Of a stretch of DNA of 64,000 nucleotides, positions 35,413-44,626 are shown piece by piece. The position numbers and the translations under genes were made by a program. Source of the DNA: Erythrobacter sp. EC-HK427 (GTDB lineage: Bacteria > Pseudomonadota > Alphaproteobacteria > Sphingomonadales > Sphingomonadaceae); contig NZ_LR701479.1 in the NCBI RefSeq assembly GCF_902498745.1, forward strand, positions 1,628,152 to 1,692,151, given 5' to 3'. The notes below the pieces were generated by a model, which was not told the origin of the DNA, did no database searches, and was given only the letters and a program-made list of their open reading frames with translations. Every line of letters starts with the position of its first letter. Position 1 is the stretch's first letter.

Positions 35413-36603
35413 GTGGACTTCAATTACACAGATGAAGAGCGCAAGTTCCGCTTTGAACTGCGCGACTGGCTGGCTTCCGCCCTTCCCGCTGGTTGGGGCG
35501 ACACGGTCTTCGAACCGGAAGACGAGGAAGAGCGCTATCTCTTTCGCAGGGATTGGGACAAGAAGCTGAGTTCGGGCGGCTGGTCCGGAATCAACTGGCC
35601 CGTCGAGTACGGCGGTCGGGGCGCGACACTGGTTGAACGTGGCATCTTCGCCGAGGAAATGGCGCGTGCCAAGGCGCCGGAAAGCCTCAACATAATCGGC
35701 CACAACCTTGCCGGGACCACCATCCTGCATCACGGTACCCAAGCGCAGAAGGATCGCTTTCTGCCGCCGATAATCGCCAATGACGAGATCTGGTGCCAGG
35801 GTTTTTCCGAACCCAACGCGGGTTCTGACCTGGCTTCGGTCCGCACCAAGGCAGTGCGCCACGGCGACAAATACATCGTCAACGGTCAGAAGATCTGGAC
35901 GAGCTACGCACAATACTCGCAATGGTGCTTTGCGCTGGTGCGGACCGATGTAGACGCGCCCAAGCACAAGGGGCTCAGCTTCCTGCTGATCGACATGAAA
36001 AGTCCGGGAATCTTAATCCGGCCGCTGCGCCAGATCTCTGGCGAGTCCGAATTCAACGAGACATTCTTCGAAGATGTCGAAGTGCCTGTCGAGAACCTCG
36101 TTGGTGAAGAGAATGATGGCTGGCGTATAGCCATGACAACTCTCGCCTACGAGCGTGGCCCAGAAGACTGCCTTGGTCGCCAGGTGCGCTTCAAGCAGGA
36201 AATGGAAAAGCTGCTCGAAGTTTGCTCGGCAGAGCCGACCGCGAACGGCGTCTTGTCCGACGACCCCATCGTCCGCCAGAAACTGGGCCGGTCGATCGTG
36301 GAAATCGAAGCAATGCGGCTCGTCGCTCTCAAGAGTTTCAGCCGCATCCATGCAGGCGACGAGCGCGGACCGGATGCTTCGGTCATCAAGCTCTATTGGA
36401 GCCATGCAGCGCAGCGCATGAACGAAGCAGCGCTGGACATTCTTGGTCCCACTGCCGTGTTGGCCGAGGGTGATGAAGATGCCAAAGCCAGTGGTCGTTT
36501 CCAGACCAGCTACCTGCAATCCAAGGCATTCTCGATCTATTCCGGTTCGTCGGAAATCCAGCGCAACATAATCGGTGAGCGTATGCTCGGCCTGCCGAGG
36601 TAG
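35413..36603 (+). CDS. Acyl-CoA dehydrogenase, subunit 1 of a likely heteromer
   Basis: FAD enzyme introducing an alpha,beta double bond, passing electrons to ETF. The 396-residue protein shows WCQGFSEPNAGSDLASVRTKA and the C-terminal IYSGSSEIQRNIIGERMLGLPR. In medium-chain enzymes the latter would be YEGT with the catalytic Glu; here it is YSGS. An alternative base at LAYERG, as in isovaleryl/long-chain enzymes, is present. GTG start at 35413. It is directly followed by a second, more divergent homologue, an arrangement known for alpha2beta2 acyl-CoA dehydrogenases of steroid catabolism. Confidence 0.88.
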   Translation: MDFNYTDEERKFRFELRDWLASALPAGWGDTVFEPEDEEERYLFRRDWDKKLSSGGWSGINWPVEYGGRGATLVERGIFAEEMARAKAPESLNIIGHNLAGTTILHHGTQAQKDRFLPPIIANDEIWCQGFSEPNAGSDLASVRTKAVRHGDKYIVNGQKIWTSYAQYSQWCFALVRTDVDAPKHKGLSFLLIDMKSPGILIRPLRQISGESEFNETFFEDVEVPVENLVGEENDGWRIAMTTLAYERGPEDCLGRQVRFKQEMEKLLEVCSAEPTANGVLSDDPIVRQKLGRSIVEIEAMRLVALKSFSRIHAGDERGPDASVIKLYWSHAAQRMNEAALDILGPTAVLAEGDEDAKASGRFQTSYLQSKAFSIYSGSSEIQRNIIGERMLGLPR

Positions 36604-36616
36604 GAAGGACTTCCAG

Positions 36617-37744
36617 ATGAATTTCCTGTTCAATGAAGAGCAGACCAGCCTTGGCGAGACCGTTGGGCAAGTCCTTGCCGACTTTGCTGCGCTGACTGCG
36701 CCCGACCCGTCTCGCGATAGTGAGGCGGAGGTTTGGGGCGCGCTGGCCGAGCTTGGTCTGTTTTCCCTGCTCGTGCCTGAAGAGCATGACGGCGTCGGCC
36801 TGGCCTTCGTGGACCTTGCACCCTCCATCGAAGCGCTGGGTTCGGGTCTCGCGTCTCCTCTGATCGCCTCCACCCTCGTGGCGACCGAGGCAATCAAACG
36901 GCTCGGATCGTCAGACCAACGCGCGAAGCTGCTGCCGGAAATCGCCATCGGGGAAACCGCGATTGCAATTGCCTCTGCCGAACTGGGCCGGGGCAAAGAC
37001 CCGTTCTTTGCCGAGTGTCGCCTGCTCGATGGCAAGCTGTCAGGCAAGAAGATCGCTGTAGCGGGCGCCGATGTGGCGCAAGAGTTGCTGGTCATTGCTC
37101 GGACTGAAAGCGCACCTGTGCTTGTTCTGGTGCCAACCGATGCAGCGGGTGTGACAATCACGGCTCACTCGGATATTGATCCCTCCGCTGGTCTGTGCCG
37201 CGTCGTGTTCGACAATGTCGCCGTCGCTGCTGGACAGCAACTCGCCAGGGCCTCGATCGACGCCTTGGACACGCTCGTTGACCTGGGTGCAACGGTCCAC
37301 TCCGGGATGGCCATGGGGATTGCCGAAGTCATGCTAAGGCGCAGCGTCGCCTTTGCCTCACAGCGCGAACAATTTGGCAAGCCCATCGGTTCATTTCAGG
37401 CGATTAAGCATCGTTGCGCCGATCTTGCGGTCGCCGTCGAAGCTGGCAAGGCAACATCGCACTATGCCTTCTGGGCGTGTTCGGAGAATTCCGAGGATCG
37501 GTCCGGCGCGGCCTCTGCGGCCAAGGCCTATTGCGGAGAAATCGGCTGCAATGCATGCAATGACGCGATCCAGGTGCACGGCGGCATGGGGTTCACCTGG
37601 GAACTCGGCCTGCACCGCTATTTGCGCAGGGCTCAGGTGATCGAACATGCGGTGGGCAGCCGCGCATGGCATTACGATCGCGTGGTGACCGAGGCCCTCG
37701 CCGCGCGTGAAGTCGAGAACGCGGCGCATCGAGACGCAGCCTGA
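36617..37744 (+). CDS. Acyl-CoA dehydrogenase, subunit 2 of a likely heteromer
   Basis: A 375-residue acyl-CoA-dehydrogenase-fold protein, shorter and more divergent than its neighbour. The FAD-binding REQFGKPIGSFQAIKH and QVHGGMGFTWELGLHRYLRRAQ are conserved, but the substrate loop of the N-terminal half is weak (ETAIAIASAELGRGK) and the C-terminal Glu motif is absent. Likely the structural partner of the 35413 product. The ATG at 36617 is used; 14 further codons upstream would overlap the preceding gene. Confidence 0.83.
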   Translation: MNFLFNEEQTSLGETVGQVLADFAALTAPDPSRDSEAEVWGALAELGLFSLLVPEEHDGVGLAFVDLAPSIEALGSGLASPLIASTLVATEAIKRLGSSDQRAKLLPEIAIGETAIAIASAELGRGKDPFFAECRLLDGKLSGKKIAVAGADVAQELLVIARTESAPVLVLVPTDAAGVTITAHSDIDPSAGLCRVVFDNVAVAAGQQLARASIDALDTLVDLGATVHSGMAMGIAEVMLRRSVAFASQREQFGKPIGSFQAIKHRCADLAVAVEAGKATSHYAFWACSENSEDRSGAASAAKAYCGEIGCNACNDAIQVHGGMGFTWELGLHRYLRRAQVIEHAVGSRAWHYDRVVTEALAAREVENAAHRDAA

Positions 37745-37750
37745 CCGGCC

Positions 37751-38227
37751 ATGGACGAAAAGTTTCTGCGAGATCTGGAGATCCTGACCGGCCTGATGGA
37801 AGAGGGTGGCTGGAAGAGTCTGCGCGTCGTCAGCGACAACCTGATTGTCAACCTTTCGCAAACGCCGGGCGAAGTTCCCGGTGAGCGCGCAGCTGCTCGC
37901 CAGGCAGCGCCAATCGCGGAGGAAAAGCTGGCGACGGCAGAGCCATCCGCGCCTCTGCAAGCAACGTCCGGCGACATTGACCCCGCTTGGGCGGTCGTGA
38001 AAGCCCCTAATCTTGGCACCTTCTACCGCTCGCCAAAGCCCGGTTCTCCCGCGTTTGTAGAAGTGGGGCAGAAGGTGGCAAGTGGCGCAGAGCTGTGCCT
38101 GATCGAGGTGATGAAGCTGTTCACCTCGGTACGCGCGGACCAGACAGGCACAATTCGCCACATCGCCGCCGCCGATGCCGAACTCGTCGAGGGCGGCCAG
38201 CCGCTGATGTATATCGAACTTGAATAG
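37751..38227 (+). CDS. Biotin carboxyl carrier protein, copy 1
   Basis: A 158-residue AccB-type carrier. The C-terminal biotinyl domain has APNLGTFYRSPKPG and the biotinylation motif EVMKLF, with Lys122 the attachment site. The N-terminal helix (DEKFLRDLEILTGLMEEGGWKSLRV) and flexible linker are as in AccB. Six bases after the acyl-CoA dehydrogenase and just before a carboxyltransferase-like gene, so probably part of a biotin-dependent carboxylase whose biotin carboxylase subunit is at 49588. Confidence 0.9.
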   Translation: MDEKFLRDLEILTGLMEEGGWKSLRVVSDNLIVNLSQTPGEVPGERAAARQAAPIAEEKLATAEPSAPLQATSGDIDPAWAVVKAPNLGTFYRSPKPGSPAFVEVGQKVASGAELCLIEVMKLFTSVRADQTGTIRHIAAADAELVEGGQPLMYIELE

Positions 38228-38266
38228 AATGCCGGTCGACACGGCTGTCGGCGAGAGGAACTGACA

Positions 38267-39721
38267 ATGGCCCATGTAGAATTTCTGGACGAGACCATGC
38301 GGGATGGTCAGCAAAGCCTGTGGGGCTTGCGGATGCGGGCAGGCATGGCTTTGCCGGTCGCACCGCTGCTTGACCAGACGGGCTTCTCCACCATCGACCT
38401 GACCGGCGGCGGCATGCTCGACGTGCTGACCCGCTATTGCCAGGAGAACTATTGGGAAGGGCTTGACCTGCTGGTCGAAGCCATGCCCGAGACCCCTTTG
38501 CGCGCGGGCCTTCGTGCCAATGCCAATGTCACTTTCAGCGTCAGCCCGCGCGCGCTTATGGACTTGTGGGTGCGCCGTCTGTGTGCCCATGGTATCCGCT
38601 CGTTCTGGATCTACGACGTGTTGTTCGGCATGGACAACATGCTGCGCCTGGCAAAAGTGGCCAAGGAATCAGATGCCAAGGTGGCCGGCGCGATCATGTT
38701 CGCGCTCTCGCCGGTCCACACCAACGATTACTTCGCCGACAAGGTTCGCCAGCTCGCCAGCAGCCCCGATATCGATTCCATCCTGCTCTACGACACGGCC
38801 GGTGTGCTGGAGAAGGAACGGCTCGAAGGCCTGCTGCCCAAGTTGGTGGCACAGGCCAAAGGCAAGCCGATCGAATTCCACGCCAACAACCTGTTGGGTC
38901 TGTCGGGCAAGGCCTACTGCGATGCCGTTGACCTGGGGGTGAGCGTCTTGCATACGGCCAGCAAGCCAATGGCGAACGGCCCTTCGGTGCCGTCGACCGA
39001 AATCACGGCCCGCAACATGGAGCTGAAGGGGCACACCCACTCGCTCGACAAGAGCCTGTTCCAGCCAGTGGCCGACCATTTCCGCGCTGTCGGCAAGTCG
39101 GCCGGGTTCCTCGTCGACCAGTTTGCGGAATACGATGCCTTTTCCGAAGAGCACCAGATCCCCGGCGGGATGATGGGCACCTTCAAGGCGCAGCTGGCGC
39201 AGCACAATATGATGGATCGCCTGTCTGACGTACTGGATGAAGTCGCCGCCGTCCGGCGCGACCTTGGCTATCCCGGAATGGCGACACCGTTCAGCCAGCT
39301 GGTCGGCATCCAGGCGGTGCTCAACATCGTTACCGGTGAGCGCTACGGCACGGTGCCCGATGAAGTTGTACAGTATGCTGCAGGTTTCTATGGGGAAACC
39401 GTGGCCCCGGTCGATCCTGATGTGATGGATCGCATCATGAACGCTCCGCGCGCCAAGGAAGTCCTCGACAATCCTCCGCCGGACCCCGATCTCGACGAGC
39501 TCAAAAAGCAGTATGGGACCGAAGACCTTGATGAACTCATCTATCGCGCCACGGTTCCGCAAGCCGATATCGACAAGATGCGCGCGGCCGGGCCGGTACG
39601 ACGGGACTATCCGCTGCTGTCCTCGCCCGAACTAGAACAGGCGCGTAAGCTAATGCGAATTGCCAAGTCTCCGGTCGTAGAAGTCAAGACTGCCGGGCTG
39701 GATATATCGCTGCGCCGATAG
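38267..39721 (+). CDS. Divergent carboxyltransferase (pyruvate carboxylase subunit B-like)
   Basis: A 484-residue DRE-TIM-barrel protein of the pyruvate/oxaloacetate carboxyltransferase class: DETMRDGQQSL near the N-terminus, ALSPVHTNDYF, and a C-terminal region DEVVQYAAGFYGETVAPVD typical of PycB/OadA. The metal site seems altered: where the family has carboxylated Lys in IKDMAG this has LLYDTAG (Tyr175), and the HTHDTSG motif reads FHANNLLG (Asn207 for the second His). No biotinyl domain is fused. It probably works on another acceptor, or by another mechanism, than pyruvate carboxylase. Confidence 0.78.
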   Translation: MAHVEFLDETMRDGQQSLWGLRMRAGMALPVAPLLDQTGFSTIDLTGGGMLDVLTRYCQENYWEGLDLLVEAMPETPLRAGLRANANVTFSVSPRALMDLWVRRLCAHGIRSFWIYDVLFGMDNMLRLAKVAKESDAKVAGAIMFALSPVHTNDYFADKVRQLASSPDIDSILLYDTAGVLEKERLEGLLPKLVAQAKGKPIEFHANNLLGLSGKAYCDAVDLGVSVLHTASKPMANGPSVPSTEITARNMELKGHTHSLDKSLFQPVADHFRAVGKSAGFLVDQFAEYDAFSEEHQIPGGMMGTFKAQLAQHNMMDRLSDVLDEVAAVRRDLGYPGMATPFSQLVGIQAVLNIVTGERYGTVPDEVVQYAAGFYGETVAPVDPDVMDRIMNAPRAKEVLDNPPPDPDLDELKKQYGTEDLDELIYRATVPQADIDKMRAAGPVRRDYPLLSSPELEQARKLMRIAKSPVVEVKTAGLDISLRR

Positions 39722-39727
39722 GCTGAA

Positions 39728-40963
39728 TTACTCCTCGGTCGGATAACGTCCGAGCGCAAGGAAACAGGTCGCCCCTAGCACGAGCAGGCCTGCCGAAATG
39801 GTCAGCGGCCAAGCATAGTTGCCGAAGGTGTCGTAGGCGAAGCCGAATGCCGGCGGCGCGAGCCCCGCGCCGAGCGCCACGAAGATGTAGAGCCTGCCGT
39901 AGATGCGGGCGAAATAGGCCAGCCCCAGGTAGCGTGCCGCAAGAAAGCCCAGCATGTCGAATTCCATGCCAGTGGCCATGCCAATCACCATCGCGGCGGT
40001 GGCATAGGCGAGGAAGCCCATCGGTTGCTGGATCATGAAGCAGGCAATAGCCGCCGGTATCAATACGGCTGCGGCAACAAGCGGCGCCCAGTAGATATCG
40101 ACCAGAAAGCCGACGAGGATCCTTCCGGCAATGATCGACAGCCCGAAAAAACCCATGATAGAAACGGCTTCACTCTGGGAAAGACCGCTGTCAGTAAGGG
40201 CGGGTACCATGTTCGGAATGAGGCCTCCAACGGCAACATAGATGCAGAACGTCGCCACGCCGATCAGCCAGAAGCGATAACCGCGCACGGCTTCGCCCAG
40301 CGTCAGCCCCAAGCGCGGCGCGGCCACCTCGGGCAGGTTCTGCGCCTCTGGTTGCCCCCGCCTGCGCGGCAGACCCAGCAGGCACAGGGGCAGGATCATC
40401 AGCACACCGTATCCGGCCAGGAAGAGATAGGCTCCTTGCCATCCTCCCCACGCCAGCCCTGCGGTGGCAACCCTGGGTGCGACGACTGCTGCCAGACCCG
40501 TCCCGGACAAGGCCACGCCGAGAGCCAGTCCGCGGCTCCTGATGAACCTGTCTGCGATCAGGAAGGTCCAGCTAACCGCTCCGGCACCAGCGCCCAGCAG
40601 GGCCATTGCTGCGTAGAACAGGTAGAGTTGCCACGCGCTGCCGGTCATCGCAGCGCAGGCCAGCACGGACGCACTCAAGCCGACGATACCGCCAAGGATG
40701 GATTTCCTGACGCCAAACCTTTCGATCATCCAGCCTCCAAGCGGCCCGCCGAATAGCCCAAGCCCGGTGCTGAAGGTGATCGCCGCCTGTATGGTCGCAC
40801 GGCTCCAGCCGAATTCCGCCTGCAGCGGTTCCGTAAGGACCCCGATCGAATAGACCGGCAGCGTGGCAGGGGAACTGGTCAGAGCCAGAGCGGTCAGAAT
40901 GACTAGCGGCCAATTGCGCCCCCATTCCCCGCGTGCCGACGCAGGCATGCTGACAGGTGTCAC
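39728..40963 (-). CDS. MFS transporter
   Basis: A 411-residue, 12-helix major facilitator. The loop GGWMIERFGVRK after helix 2 is the MFS signature, and the sequence resembles the oxalate/monocarboxylate type carriers. GTG start at 40963 overlaps the SDR stop (GTGA), so the two are one transcript divergent from the P450. Likely carries a pathway substrate or acid intermediate across the inner membrane; direction and substrate unknown. Its stop is 6 bases from that of the convergent carboxyltransferase gene. Confidence 0.85.
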   Translation of the reverse strand: MTPVSMPASARGEWGRNWPLVILTALALTSSPATLPVYSIGVLTEPLQAEFGWSRATIQAAITFSTGLGLFGGPLGGWMIERFGVRKSILGGIVGLSASVLACAAMTGSAWQLYLFYAAMALLGAGAGAVSWTFLIADRFIRSRGLALGVALSGTGLAAVVAPRVATAGLAWGGWQGAYLFLAGYGVLMILPLCLLGLPRRRGQPEAQNLPEVAAPRLGLTLGEAVRGYRFWLIGVATFCIYVAVGGLIPNMVPALTDSGLSQSEAVSIMGFFGLSIIAGRILVGFLVDIYWAPLVAAAVLIPAAIACFMIQQPMGFLAYATAAMVIGMATGMEFDMLGFLAARYLGLAYFARIYGRLYIFVALGAGLAPPAFGFAYDTFGNYAWPLTISAGLLVLGATCFLALGRYPTEE

Positions 40964-41709
40964 AGCGCGGTAAGGCCACCGTCGATGATATACTCGCTGC
41001 CGGTAATGAAGCCGGACTCGTCCGAGGCGAGGAACACCGCGAGATTGGACACGTCCTCGACTTCGCCGACCCGCTTGATCGGCACCGAGGCGCTGGCGAT
41101 CTTGATCTGCTCTTCGTCCAGAGCAGCGGTCATCATCGGTGTGCGGATGTAGCCGGGGTGCACCGAGTTGGCGCGGATGTTGTTCTCGCCATATTCGATA
41201 GCCACCTGCTTGGTGATTCCGCGCACGGCAAACTTGCTGGCGGCATAGGCGACATTGGGTGTGCCGTAGATCGCCACGATCCCTGAAATCGACGAGATGT
41301 TGACGATCGAACCGCCACCGGCAGCGATCATCGCCGGGATGACGTGCTTGGTGCCAAGGAAAATTGCCGTCTGGTTGATCAGGCAGACCTTCTCGAAATC
41401 CTCGACAGACAGGTCGGCGGCTTTGGCGCCAGGGCCAAGTATCCCAGCATTATTGATCAGCACATTGACCGGACCAAATCTCCTGCCGGTGGCTTCAACT
41501 ACAGCTTGCCATTCCGCTTCGCTGCCGACGTCGTGTTTGACGAACATGGCGTTCTCGCCAAGCTCGGCCTCCAGCGCAGCGCCCGCCTCGGCGTTGATAT
41601 CGGTAAACACGGTCTTTGCACCTTCGGCAACAAAGCGACGCGCGTGTTCCGCTCCCATGCCCTGTGCTGCACCAGTGATTATCGCAACTTTGCCTTCAAG
41701 ACGTCCCAT
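40960..41709 (-). CDS. Short-chain dehydrogenase/reductase
   Basis: A 249-residue classical SDR: TGAAQGMG cofactor loop, NNAG, catalytic Ser in NISSISG, YAASK, and the C-terminal SGFITGSEYIIDGG. Very like the SDR at 45706. Beside the P450 gene, it most likely oxidises the hydroxylated product to a ketone, as the alcohol dehydrogenase in camphor breakdown does (inference). ATG 41709 follows AGGAGAGGTGGA; nine more in-frame codons upstream were not used. Confidence 0.87.
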   Translation of the reverse strand: MGRLEGKVAIITGAAQGMGAEHARRFVAEGAKTVFTDINAEAGAALEAELGENAMFVKHDVGSEAEWQAVVEATGRRFGPVNVLINNAGILGPGAKAADLSVEDFEKVCLINQTAIFLGTKHVIPAMIAAGGGSIVNISSISGIVAIYGTPNVAYAASKFAVRGITKQVAIEYGENNIRANSVHPGYIRTPMMTAALDEEQIKIASASVPIKRVGEVEDVSNLAVFLASDESGFITGSEYIIDGGLTAL

Positions 41710-41795
41710 TCCACCTCTCCTAAACCGAAAGTTCATCGGAAAAACCTAGGGGACTTTAGCAAAGGCTGATGATAAATCTACATCTTCAGTCAAAA

Positions 41796-41812
41796 TCCGA
41801 AAAAAATTCTTT
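41796..41812. promoter_or_regulatory. Candidate operator, site 2 of 5 (one good half-site)
   Basis: TCCGA-AAAAAAT-TCTTT: the left half is perfect, the right half matches only at TC. Found between the divergent SDR and P450 genes, 57 bases before the P450 ATG, in a 160-bp AT-rich gap. The weakest of the five sites. Confidence 0.35.
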
Positions 41813-41868
41813 TTTCTGTCCAGCATTCGCGTTAGGTTAAAGGTCACAAGCTGGAAGAGGAATTTTTT

Positions 41869-43110
41869 ATGGAAGTTGCATCCCTGCGCCCCGATGACAT
41901 TCTGGCGATGCCAAGACCGGAGAATGTTCCAGCTGAGCGAGTGTTCGACTTCGATATCTATCGCGATATCCCTGACGGGATGGACTTCCATGCATTCTGG
42001 CGAGAGGTCATGGATGCGGCGCCTTTCGACGTGATGTGGACACCCCATAATGAAGGGCATTGGGTCGCCTTATCGGCGGAGCTTTCGGACCAGGTCATGT
42101 CCGAGCCCGATCCGTTTTCCAACAACACCGTGCTCGTGCCCAAGGAAACGGCAGGCGAGGCCTATCGCCTGATTCCCCTGTCGCTCGATCCGCCGGAGCA
42201 CCGGCCTTTCCGCAAATTGCTGAACGATAACCTTGGCCCGAAGCCGTTGCGCGCATTCGAGGAGCCCATCGAGCAGCTGACCATCGAGCTGATCGAAAGT
42301 TTCAAGGACAAGGGCCGCTGCAACTTTGTAACCGATTTTGCGGAACGGTTGCCGGTCACCATCTTCATGATGCTGGTCGACTTGCCTATTGCCGACCTGC
42401 CGAAGCTGAAGCATCTTGCAGACCAGTTCACGCGCCCCGATGGCTCGATGACCTATCCTGAGGTTCTGCAGGCCTTTCGCGACTACCTCACGCCCGTGCT
42501 GGAAGCGCGCAGAGGTGGGGGCGAGCAAGACCTTATCACGCAGGTCATCAACGCCCCAGTCGATGATCGACCCATGACAGAGATCGAAGCGCTGAATATC
42601 TGTACACAGGTGCTGGTGGGCGGGCTCGATACAGTCGTAAACATGCTTGGCTTCACATTTTCCTATCTTGCACGCGATCACGAATTGCGACGGTCCATTG
42701 CCGCCGATCCCGATCTAATTGGCGATGCATTGCTTGAATTCTTCCGCCGCTTCCCGGTGGTTTCCTCTTCGCGCGAAGTGAAGCGCGATACAGCATGGGC
42801 GGGTGTGCATCTGCGCGCTGGCGACATGGTCATGTGCCCCACGATCGTGGTCGCGATGGACACGGCCAGTGCGGACAGTCCTTTGGATTTCCAGATCCAT
42901 CGCCCGGGGCGCAAACATTCAACCTTTGGCAAGGGGTCGCACACCTGCCCTGGTGCACATCTGGCGCGAATGGAAATGAAGATCGTCCTGCGCGAATGGT
43001 TTGCCCGGATTCCTGAATTTACGCTCGAGAACGAAGAGCCGCTGTCCTACACCAACGGAATCGTAGGCAGCGTCAAGCCATTCAACCTAGTATGGAGTCC
43101 CGCGGGTTGA
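41869..43110 (+). CDS. Cytochrome P450, CYP101 (P450cam)-like
   Basis: A 413-residue soluble bacterial P450. The haem loop is FGKGSHTCPGAH, with Cys360 as ligand; the I-helix is LVGGLDTVVN with the acid-alcohol pair; the K-helix is EFFRR. Several blocks match P450cam from memory (WTPHNEGHW, TRPDGSMTYPE, IPLSLDPPEHRPFRKL), so CYP101-type hydroxylation of a terpenoid or other compact alicyclic substrate is expected. Redox partners are probably the 2Fe-2S ferredoxin and reductase at 63519-64000. Ribosome binding site GAAGAGGAA. Divergent from an SDR. Confidence 0.93.
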   Translation: MEVASLRPDDILAMPRPENVPAERVFDFDIYRDIPDGMDFHAFWREVMDAAPFDVMWTPHNEGHWVALSAELSDQVMSEPDPFSNNTVLVPKETAGEAYRLIPLSLDPPEHRPFRKLLNDNLGPKPLRAFEEPIEQLTIELIESFKDKGRCNFVTDFAERLPVTIFMMLVDLPIADLPKLKHLADQFTRPDGSMTYPEVLQAFRDYLTPVLEARRGGGEQDLITQVINAPVDDRPMTEIEALNICTQVLVGGLDTVVNMLGFTFSYLARDHELRRSIAADPDLIGDALLEFFRRFPVVSSSREVKRDTAWAGVHLRAGDMVMCPTIVVAMDTASADSPLDFQIHRPGRKHSTFGKGSHTCPGAHLARMEMKIVLREWFARIPEFTLENEEPLSYTNGIVGSVKPFNLVWSPAG

Positions 43111-43123
43111 GAAGCGCTACGGA

Positions 43124-43903
43124 TCAGGCCTGCGATGCTTCGATTTCCAGCATCCGGATGATCCGTTCGGCCATCTCGGTGCCGGCCTTGGTGAGGTTCC
43201 TGGGCTTGCGATAAAGCAACCAGGTTATGATTGTCTGGTTGGTGCTGCCGACGATCAGTGCTGCCGTTTCGTACTTGTTGGCTTTACGCGTGATCCAGCC
43301 TTCGTCCATACCTTGCTCGACAAGGTGACGAATGATCCGCGTAAAGTCGTCAATATTGGCCTTAAGGCCCGTCTCGCCAACGAACACGCTGGGCCAGATT
43401 TCTAGGTAGAGCAGGCGCGCCCACTCCGAGTGTTCGCGCGCGTAATCAGCTGACATGGTCAGATAGATCAGCAGCCTGTCGCGTGCCGACATCTCCGCAT
43501 TTGTAGCATCGCGATAGGAACAAAAGAATTCCGACAGGTGCGTCATGGGGATTTCGTATGCGAGATCCTCCTTGCTCGCGTAGTATTCATAGAGCGTAGA
43601 GGTCGAAATACCTGCCTCTGCAGCGATGTCGGCAATGCGGGCGCGAGATATTCCGTCGCGGCCGAAAACGCGCAGTGCGGCGTTGAGGATCTGTTTCTCG
43701 GTTCGACGACTGCGATCCTGCTTGCGCTCGGACTCCCGGCTTGAGCGCGCGATTACATCGTCGAGCAGAAGGTCCCACTCTGGCGCTGCCTCGGGTGCTT
43801 TTGCCGCTGTGAAAGATTCGGGCCCAATTTGCACTTCGCTTGCCAAGACTCTTACCCATTTCGGAAATTTCGTCGACTTTGCACGACTGCGGCGATGCGT
43901 CAA
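43124..43903 (-). CDS. TetR-family regulator with an N-terminal extension
   Basis: A 259-residue regulator. The helix-turn-helix lies unusually far in (about 66-115: TEKQILNAALRVFGRDGISRA…AGISTSTLYEYYASKEDL), after a basic, low-complexity leader. No ATG precedes the HTH; the frame opens with TTG at 43903, with TTG 43846 and GTG 43834 as alternatives. The C-terminal domain resembles that of regulators of lipid catabolism. It is the best candidate for the protein binding TCCGA-N7-TCGGA, one copy of which lies 125 bases upstream. Convergent with the P450 gene. Confidence 0.8.
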   Translation of the reverse strand: MTHRRSRAKSTKFPKWVRVLASEVQIGPESFTAAKAPEAAPEWDLLLDDVIARSSRESERKQDRSRRTEKQILNAALRVFGRDGISRARIADIAAEAGISTSTLYEYYASKEDLAYEIPMTHLSEFFCSYRDATNAEMSARDRLLIYLTMSADYAREHSEWARLLYLEIWPSVFVGETGLKANIDDFTRIIRHLVEQGMDEGWITRKANKYETAALIVGSTNQTIITWLLYRKPRNLTKAGTEMAERIIRMLEIEASQA

Positions 43904-44027
43904 GCATCGACCAATCTGTCTCGCTTGTTCTCACTCTAACAAGCAAATTCGCCCCTTTGATAGAAGATATGAGGCCGAGGGCGGAGCACAGGCGTCTACC
44001 GGTTTGTCGGGACCCCAAGAGATTTTT

Positions 44028-44044
44028 TCCGACTATTTTTCGAT
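44028..44044. promoter_or_regulatory. Candidate operator, site 3 of 5 (8/10 match)
   Basis: TCCGA-CTATTTT-TCGAT between the divergent TetR gene and the SnoaL-like gene. On the other strand it reads as two CGAAAAA/CGGAAAAA blocks 11 bases apart, the same phase as in site 1. Confidence 0.5.
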
Positions 44045-44199
44045 TTTATTTGACGCTGGCGCTTGGGCTGGATAGACCGACCATCGCAAATGAAGGGGTG
44101 AAAAACCCTCGTTGGAGAGATGTCGATGATTTCAGGCTTCAAACCCTGCCTTCAAGTTTGGCCCATGTTGCGCAACTGCATTGCGGTGGAGGCTGGTCG

Positions 44200-44577
44200 A
44201 TGAGCAGCCCTGCCGAATGCGCCAAGAGGCTCATAGATGCCTACAACCGCCAGGACTTCGAGGGAATGCGCGCCCTGATCGTCGAAGACCTCGATTTCGC
44301 CCATTTCAATCGCGGCTTCTCCTTGAAAAAGCGTGACGAATTGATCGCGGTGCTCGAAACCTTCGTGACCGATTATATGGCCGAACGTCATTTCGAGCCT
44401 TCGGAGCGGATAACTGAGTGCGGCGATACGGCAGTGCTCGAGTCTTGGTACGTCGGCACAACGAAGGTGGACTTACCGGGATTTGGCGATGCAGGCGAAA
44501 GCTTCCGCCTGAAATTCTGCAGCGTCATGCGCTTTAATGACGAGGGGTTGCTCGTCGAGTGGAAGGACTACGGCTGA
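44200..44577 (+). CDS. SnoaL-like/NTF2-fold small protein
   Basis: A 125-residue protein of the cone-shaped SnoaL-like fold (SPAECAKRLIDAYNRQDFEGMRALI…; …ESFRLKFCSVMRFNDEGLLVEWKDYG). Members are isomerases, cyclases, limonene-epoxide-hydrolase-like enzymes or ligand-binding proteins, so function cannot be specified. ATG 44200 is preceded by GGAGG with 7-base spacing. It heads the plus-strand operon that includes a luciferase-like monooxygenase and an SDR, and lies downstream of candidate operator site 3. Confidence 0.78.
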   Translation: MSSPAECAKRLIDAYNRQDFEGMRALIVEDLDFAHFNRGFSLKKRDELIAVLETFVTDYMAERHFEPSERITECGDTAVLESWYVGTTKVDLPGFGDAGESFRLKFCSVMRFNDEGLLVEWKDYG

Positions 44578-44626
44578 TCGGCGAATCCGAATAGCCCAGA
44601 CAAGACACGAGAGTGGAGAAATCGCA

